Source of the DNA: Austwickia sp039812465
GTDB taxonomy: Bacteria > Actinomycetota > Actinomycetes > Actinomycetales > Dermatophilaceae
Direction of reading: 5' to 3'
Assembly (NCBI GenBank): GCA_039812465.1
Contig: JBDIAS010000005.1
Coordinates: 1-44,599, forward strand
DNA length: 44,599 nucleotides
Shown: piece after piece, positions 39,912 to 44,599 of the stretch
How positions within the stretch are numbered: position 1 is the first letter of the stretch
Layout: each line of letters starts with the position of its first letter
Notes under the pieces: model-generated
What the model was told of the DNA's origin: nothing
Seen by the model: the letters and a program-made list of their open reading frames with translations, nothing else
Database searches by the model: none
Made by a program: the position numbers and the translations under genes

Positions 39912-41207
39912 TCAGGCCCGGCCGCGGCCGACGACCAGGAAGTCGACGCCCTCGAAGCGGCTCGGGTCGAGCGCTGCTCGCCCGTCCACCACGACCTTCA
40001 CGCCCGGCAGATCCTGGGCGCCCCAGTCCGCGTACTCCGGGTGGTCCGCCTGCAGGACGGCCACGTCCACGCCCTGGCCCGCCTCGTACGGGGTGAACCC
40101 GAGATCGACGAGTTCCGCTGGGGTGTAGAGGGGGTCGTGGACGAACACCTGGGCTCCGGCCGCCTGGAGCGCGGCCACGGTCGGGAAGACCCCGGAGAAG
40201 GCGGCCTCCTTCACCCCGCCTCGGTAGGCGGCGCCGAGGACGAGGGCGCGGGCCCCGACGAGCGATCCCAGTGCCGCTTCCGCGAGGCCCACGGTGTACG
40301 AGGGCATCTCGGCATTCGCCTCGCGGGCCGCGCGGACCACGCTCGCGTCCGGGTCGGTGTGCAGGTACAGCCGCGGGTAGATCGGGATGCAATGCCCGCC
40401 GACCGCGATCCCCGGCCGGTGGATGTGGCTGTAGGGCTGGGAGTTGCTCGCCTCGATGACCTGGTAGATGTCGATCCCGCGGCTGGCCGCGAACCGGCCG
40501 AACTGGTTGGCCAGCCCGATGTTCACGTCCCGGTAGGTGGTCTCGGCGAGCTTGGCCATCTCGGCGGCCTCCGCCGTGCCGAGGTCCCACACGCCGTTGC
40601 CGCGGGGCAGGTCCGGCCGCTCGTCGAAGTCCAGGACGGCCTCGTAGAAGGCCCGCGCGGCCGCGGCGCCCGCGGGGTTCAGCGCGCCGATCAGCTTCGG
40701 GTACTTGCGCAGGTCGGCGAAGACTCGGCCGGTGAGCACACGCTCCGGGGAGAACACCACGTGGAAGTCCTGGCCCTCCACGAGCCCGCTGGTCGATTCC
40801 AGCAGGGGCTTCCAGCGCTCCCGGGTCGTCCCCACCGGCAGCGTCGTCTCGTAGGCCACCAGGGTCCCGGGCCGCAGCCCGCGGCCGATGTCCGCCGTGG
40901 CGGATTCCATCGCGCGGAAGTCGGGCACCCCGTCGGCGTCGACGAACAGGGGCACCACCACGACGACCGCGTCGCTACGCGACACCGCGGCGGCGGTATC
41001 GGTGTCGGCCCGCAGCCGCCCGTCGGCCACCACCTGCGCCAGGTACTCCTCCAGGTGGGCTTCGTTCGGGAAGGGCGCCGTGCCGTCGTTGACCAGCTGC
41101 ACCGTGGCGGGCTGGACGTCGGCGCCGTGGACCTCGTGGCCCTTCCTGGCGAACTGCACCGCCAGTGGGAGGCCGATCTTCCCCAACCCGACGACGGTGA
41201 TCTTCAC
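39912..41207 (-). CDS. UDP-sugar dehydrogenase (nucleotide sugar dehydrogenase)
   Basis: 431 residues from the GTG at 41207. The N-terminal NAD site is VKITVVGLGKIGLPLAVQF. The lysine in the AEMAKLAETTYRDVNI helix and the catalytic cysteine in AVGGHCIPIYPRL are present. This is the UDP-ManNAc/UDP-GlcNAc 6-dehydrogenase group (WecC/WbpA), which oxidises C6 of a UDP-HexNAc to an acid in two NAD steps. GAGGA seven bases upstream supports the GTG; an ATG at 41225 is in frame. Followed on the same strand by the aminotransferase, so it likely begins the amino-uronic acid operon. A TAAGAT box lies at 41261-41266. Confidence 0.9.
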   Translation of the reverse strand: MKITVVGLGKIGLPLAVQFARKGHEVHGADVQPATVQLVNDGTAPFPNEAHLEEYLAQVVADGRLRADTDTAAAVSRSDAVVVVVPLFVDADGVPDFRAMESATADIGRGLRPGTLVAYETTLPVGTTRERWKPLLESTSGLVEGQDFHVVFSPERVLTGRVFADLRKYPKLIGALNPAGAAAARAFYEAVLDFDERPDLPRGNGVWDLGTAEAAEMAKLAETTYRDVNIGLANQFGRFAASRGIDIYQVIEASNSQPYSHIHRPGIAVGGHCIPIYPRLYLHTDPDASVVRAAREANAEMPSYTVGLAEAALGSLVGARALVLGAAYRGGVKEAAFSGVFPTVAALQAAGAQVFVHDPLYTPAELVDLGFTPYEAGQGVDVAVLQADHPEYADWGAQDLPGVKVVVDGRAALDPSRFEGVDFLVVGRGRA

Positions 41208-41324
41208 GTGCGGTCCTCGCTTCATCGATGGCGGGAGTCGTTCATGGCGACGGCGGTCCGATCTTATGCGCCCTGGTGAGGCGCGCCGGGATTCGCCCCC
41301 GAGTGTCGAGCGACGCCGACCCGT

Positions 41325-42632
41325 CTAGGCGCCCGGCCGCCACGAACCGTCGGGGAGGTAGCGGTCCAGAACCCGCTCCAGGGCCTCGACGGCGCGGGGG
41401 TCGTACTCGTACCCCAGCCCGAGATAGATCCGTTCCACGGCGGCGCGCGCCCCGCCGGCCTCCTCGAGGCGGCCACCGTAGTCGTCGAAGGCGTTCGCCA
41501 CCTTGATGATCCGGGCGCCCAGCGGGACCTCCGTGGCCCCTTCCATCACCCGGTGATAGGGCACGGATTGGCGGGCGATGAGGCCGGCGATCGGCTCGGG
41601 CGGGGCGGCGTCGCGGACGAGCTGCGCACCGATGTCCGCGATGCGCTGCTGGTCCGCGGGCGCGGCCTGTACGGTCGCGCCCCGCGGCAAGGGGCGACGC
41701 AGCGCGAGCTGGCCGATGTCGTGGATCAGCGCGGCGGTCGCGAGCACCTCGATCTCGCGTTCGGGTTGGCGCAGCTCGCGCGCGATCAGCCGCGAGGTCT
41801 CGGAGACCCGGTCGCCGTGCCCGCGCGCCACGTAGCCGACCACCTCGGGCATGGTGGCCAACGCGTGCAGCGACTGCCGATAGGTGTCCCGGACGTGCAC
41901 GAAGCGGTAGAGGGCGAACTGGGTCAGCCCGAGGAACATGAGCACCAGAGGAATGGCCACCAGGCCGAGTACGGACACCGTCAGGGCGACCACGACGGCG
42001 GTCGACACCTCGGCGGCGCCCAGGAGGAACCCGCCGCGGACCTCGTCTCCGGCCGCCTGCCGCCAGTTGGTGTGCTCGCTCGCCGAACGCCGCGCCGACC
42101 GCAGCGGGGCCTCGACGAACGCGGTCGCCGCGAAGGTCGCGATCAGCGTGAGGGCGAGGACCCACCCGGACCAGTGCCGGCTGGCGACCTCGATCGTGGC
42201 CCCTCCCGCGAGGGGGACCTCACGGATGAGCACGGCCGCGAGCGCCACGCTGAAAAGGCGAACGGCGCCGTCCAGCATCAGCTCCGGGTCCTCCAGGTCC
42301 GAGCCGCGCCGGAAGAGACCGCCGATCAACTGACCCGTGGCCTGGGTCAGGACGATCTCCGTGCTGGAGCACGTCACCCACACATCGCCGGGGAGCTGGG
42401 TGGTGGCGGCCAGGGCGAGGCCACCCGCCGTCGACATCGGCGCGGTGGGCAGCCGGCCGGGCATCTGCACCCGGAAGAGCTCCCCCACGGTGATGACGGC
42501 GCCGAACGTGATCAGCACGGGCAGGGCGCCGCTGTTCACGCCGCGGAATCCCTCCCCGGGGGTGAGCACCGCGAGGACGACCGTGATCCCGATGAAGGCG
42601 ACGATCGCGAGGGTCGCGCGGCGGGGGCTCAT
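41325..42632 (-). CDS. Membrane protein with degenerate HD-GYP-type domain
   Basis: 435 residues. Five to six hydrophobic segments (about 8-260) precede a cytoplasmic HD domain (about 270-410). The HD pair is kept in ALIHDIGQLAL, but the HHE...DGxGYP block is replaced by RQSVPYHRVMEGATEVP, so phosphodiesterase activity is doubtful. GARIIKVANAFDDYGG and the C-terminal helices keep the fold. The ATG at 42632 overlaps the upstream HD-GYP stop (ATGA), so the two are made together. It may pair with, or regulate, the active partner. Confidence 0.8.
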   Translation of the reverse strand: MSPRRATLAIVAFIGITVVLAVLTPGEGFRGVNSGALPVLITFGAVITVGELFRVQMPGRLPTAPMSTAGGLALAATTQLPGDVWVTCSSTEIVLTQATGQLIGGLFRRGSDLEDPELMLDGAVRLFSVALAAVLIREVPLAGGATIEVASRHWSGWVLALTLIATFAATAFVEAPLRSARRSASEHTNWRQAAGDEVRGGFLLGAAEVSTAVVVALTVSVLGLVAIPLVLMFLGLTQFALYRFVHVRDTYRQSLHALATMPEVVGYVARGHGDRVSETSRLIARELRQPEREIEVLATAALIHDIGQLALRRPLPRGATVQAAPADQQRIADIGAQLVRDAAPPEPIAGLIARQSVPYHRVMEGATEVPLGARIIKVANAFDDYGGRLEEAGGARAAVERIYLGLGYEYDPRAVEALERVLDRYLPDGSWRPGA

Positions 42633-44041
42633 CGGCTGGCCCGGTCGGCGTCCACGACCTCTTCGGCGACGACCTCCGACATGGTCGGCAGGGCGTGGTG
42701 ATCCCACAGCCAGGAGCCCTCGGAGACCGGGTCGTCCTGCGGCGCCCACTGCACGTCCTGGAGGTGAGCGCGCAGCGCGGCCACGGCGCGGGGATCGAGG
42801 TGCCCGTTGTCCACGGCCGCGGAGAGCTCGTCCAGGGCTTCCGCAACGCCCAGGGCCGCCACGTCGCCGCGCGTGGTGGTCAACGCGTCGAAGGCGTCGG
42901 CCACGGCCAGGACCCGCGCGGTGAGCGGGATCGCCTCCCCCGCCAGGCCGTCCGGGTAACCGCGACCGTCCATCCGCTCGTGGTGGCTGCGGACCGTTGC
43001 CGCCGCGTCCTCCAGGAACGCCACCCCCTGCATGACCTCCGCGGCGAGCAGGGGATGCGGCAGGAGGGCGCGGATGTTGGTGGCGGAGGCCAGGCCCATG
43101 CGCGCCTGGTCGGTCTCACGGAGCACGCCCTTCATCCCGACGTCGTGCAGCGCTGCGGCGTACTCCAGCAGCCGTCGGTCGGTCTCGTGCAACCCCAGCT
43201 CGGCGGCGATGCCCTGACTCAGGCGGTCGACGCGGGCCGCGTGCGCCGCCAGGGAGCCCTCGGGTCCGTCACCGGCCCGCGCGAAGAGCGACAGGATCCG
43301 GGCGTGCGCCCGCATCTCGTCGCCGTACAGGGTGTACACGAACCGGGCGATCGCAAGCGGCACCGCGATGAGGATCACCGCGACCGGCCCCGCGTCCGCC
43401 GGCACCCACAGCACCACGAAGACGAACGCGATCACCGCGTACGCCAGGTAGAGGGGCAGCAGTTCTCGGATGGCCCCCATCAGGACGGCCCGCGGGTTCC
43501 CGCCGCTGATCGCGATCATGCCCGTGAGGATCGCGGCGTTCGCGCAGGTCATGACGAGGTCCGCCGCCACCAGGGGCAGGCCGACCCGCAGCAGCAGCGC
43601 GGACGGCGCGAGATCTGCGACGACCGGGACCAGCCCGCCCGCAGCGACATAGGTGAGGCCGCCCAGCAGCGCGGTGACGCCGCTCATGGCCCCGTTGAAC
43701 ACGGGGACGATCGACAGGCCGTACTTGCGGTCCGCGACGGCCCAGAGCAGCCCGAGGATGCCCGCCATCAGCGGTCCGAACAGTGGAACGCTCGCCAGGA
43801 GCACCACCAGCAAGAACGAAGCGCCAGCGCGGCTCACGGCCAGCCCCTGCACCCGCACGCTGACGACCGCCATCACGGCGATGACGGCGACGGGGATCAG
43901 GTCGAAGTGACCCGGAGGCGGGGAGTACTTGGCCGCCACGATGGCGAGACCGGCCCACACCACGGCGAGGGCCCCTGTGTACAAGCGCGGCCCCCACCGG
44001 CTACGTGGGGACCCGCCGACGGCTCGGTCCGGCACGCGCAT
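42629..44041 (-). CDS. Membrane HD-GYP domain phosphodiesterase
   Basis: 470 residues from the ATG at 44041. The N-terminal half (about 20-245) has about seven membrane segments. The C-terminal HD-GYP domain (about 260-425) reads AALHDVGMKG, SHHERMDGRGYPDGL, AIPLTARVLAVADAFDALTTTRG. The full HHE...DG.GYP block indicates cyclic-di-GMP hydrolysis by a two- or three-iron centre. The conserved lysine of HD(I/V)GK is methionine. The stop overlaps the degenerate HD gene. An in-frame TTG at 44179 is possible, but the membrane topology fits 44041. A short upstream reading frame lies at 44109-44162. Confidence 0.85.
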   Translation of the reverse strand: MRVPDRAVGGSPRSRWGPRLYTGALAVVWAGLAIVAAKYSPPPGHFDLIPVAVIAVMAVVSVRVQGLAVSRAGASFLLVVLLASVPLFGPLMAGILGLLWAVADRKYGLSIVPVFNGAMSGVTALLGGLTYVAAGGLVPVVADLAPSALLLRVGLPLVAADLVMTCANAAILTGMIAISGGNPRAVLMGAIRELLPLYLAYAVIAFVFVVLWVPADAGPVAVILIAVPLAIARFVYTLYGDEMRAHARILSLFARAGDGPEGSLAAHAARVDRLSQGIAAELGLHETDRRLLEYAAALHDVGMKGVLRETDQARMGLASATNIRALLPHPLLAAEVMQGVAFLEDAAATVRSHHERMDGRGYPDGLAGEAIPLTARVLAVADAFDALTTTRGDVAALGVAEALDELSAAVDNGHLDPRAVAALRAHLQDVQWAPQDDPVSEGSWLWDHHALPTMSEVVAEEVVDADRASR

Positions 44042-44108
44042 CAGAATACGCCGAGCAGACCGCGGGCTGCGTGCCCGCACCGCGCGGGGCGCGGCGAACT
44101 GCCAGCTG

Positions 44109-44162
44109 TCAGGCAGAAATTGGCTGCCAGCTCCAGATCCGACGAGCAGTAGAGGTAGGCAT
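44109..44162 (-). CDS. Possible 17-residue leader peptide
   Basis: ATG to TGA reads MPTSTARRIWSWQPISA. A good ribosome-binding site, AGGAG, lies five to six bases before the ATG. It lies 67 bases upstream of the HD-GYP start. The peptide has two Trp, and GGCAG-CTGCC-GGCAG segments overlapping its 3' end could form alternative hairpins. Without comparison it is only a candidate regulatory leader. Confidence 0.35.
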   Translation of the reverse strand: MPTSTARRIWSWQPISA

Positions 44163-44599
44163 CTTGGTCTCCTGTTCAACTGTCCCGTGGCTCTCGGGAC
44201 GGTGGGGGGTTATTGAGGGGGTGGGGCCCGGCTCGGATCAGCGAGGTGGGGCCCCGTTGACGCGACGCCTATGGTCGGTGCCGCGGCGTCCAGGGGATGA
44301 CTATCACCCAAACCAATCGTGGCATTTCGTCCCGTAGATCGCACGCTTCTTGACCCGTGACGACGATTACTAGACGAAAGTTTGGTCCTGCGCGGCCAAG
44401 ATGCTGACCTGCGTCATACGAAAGTCGAGATCTGATGTCTCGCAACGCTTTTCGTCTCGTGTCTCGCGGCGGTCAGCATCCTACCCCGGACGCGCCGGCG
44501 ACGTCCGGGCGCGGATCGGTGACGTCCGGGCGCGGGTCGCGGTGGGCCTACGCGGGGGCCCATCGACCGCTGTGCGAGACTGGCCCTTCGATATCCGCC
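44163..44599. other. Repeat-rich end of the window (no gene seen)
   Basis: No convincing gene is present. It holds interleaved inverted repeats (44372-44379 with 44450-44457; 44400-44409 with 44471-44480), a small hairpin cgaga/tctcg (44426-44430/44438-44442), and a 15-base direct repeat gacgtccgggcgcgg (44500-44514, 44521-44535). A ggtggggccc repeat lies near 44220-44255. The HD-GYP promoter probably lies here, but none is clear. Confidence 0.5.
44372..44480. repeat. Interleaved inverted repeats
   Basis: agacgaaa (44372-44379) pairs with tttcgtct (44450-44457), and gatgctgacc (44400-44409) pairs with ggtcagcatc (44471-44480). The order A-B-A'-B' is that of a pseudoknot rather than nested hairpins. 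Confidence 0.8.

Noticed and set aside
44042..44599. Cyclic-di-GMP (GEMM) riboswitch before the HD-GYP operon
   Set aside because: No GEMM core sequence was found in the leader on the minus strand.

Overview
The window is high-GC DNA (roughly 70% by eye) with GTG starts, mycothiol and F420 genes, a WhiB regulator and the MtrAB-LpqB signalling module, so the source is an actinobacterium. The family cannot be fixed from sequence alone; a Micrococcales-type member such as an Intrasporangiaceae or Dermatophilaceae relative is a reasonable guess. From memory, much of the first 26 kb follows the order seen in Mycobacterium tuberculosis around Rv3240c-Rv3262: secA, hpf, comF, lpqB, mtrB, mtrA, ahcY, SIS protein, pmm, DUF3499, zincin-like protein, whiB, fbiA, fbiB.

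Layout. 1-5.8 kb: 5' part of secA, two acetyltransferase genes, a LuxR-type response regulator, hpf and a ComF-type phosphoribosyltransferase. 5.8-12.1 kb: lpqB-mtrB-mtrA (cell-envelope two-component system) and ahcY. 12.2-14.5 kb: a sortase and its probable wall-anchored substrate. 14.7-19.6 kb: mycothione reductase, SIS protein, Trm112-like protein, phosphomannomutase, DUF3499. 19.7-23.1 kb: a zincin-like gene, then a three-gene operon (repeat peptide, JmjC/cupin oxygenase, sucrase/ferredoxin-like protein), then whiB. 23.4-26.4 kb: fbiA, fbiB and a TIGR03089 gene (F420 biosynthesis). 26.5-29.2 kb: a secreted peptidase-like protein with a peptidoglycan-binding domain, and scoAB (ketoacid CoA-transferase). 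29.2-35.9 kb: three secreted FG-GAP/VCBS-repeat proteins, one fused to SpoIID, followed by lrgA-lrgB. 35.9-41.2 kb: an acyl-CoA ligase and three nucleotide-sugar genes resembling the WbpA/WbpB/WbpE route to amino-uronic acids. 41.3-44.0 kb: two overlapping membrane HD-domain genes, one a canonical HD-GYP and one degenerate. 44.04-44.6 kb has no clear gene but is rich in repeats.

Most striking is the operon at 20152-22588. A 101-residue peptide made almost entirely of Gly-Ala-Asp repeats is translationally coupled to a JmjC-type Fe(II)/2-oxoglutarate oxygenase and then to a sucrase/ferredoxin-like Fe-S protein. It sits between two genes that are neighbours in mycobacteria. The arrangement looks like a peptide substrate with its own hydroxylase, possibly an undescribed modified-peptide or metal-binding system. 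A second theme is short in-frame tandem repeats inside otherwise conserved genes (comF, mtrB, the GAD peptide). A third is a set of TAnnnT boxes 6-7 bases before start codons, suggesting leaderless transcripts for six genes.
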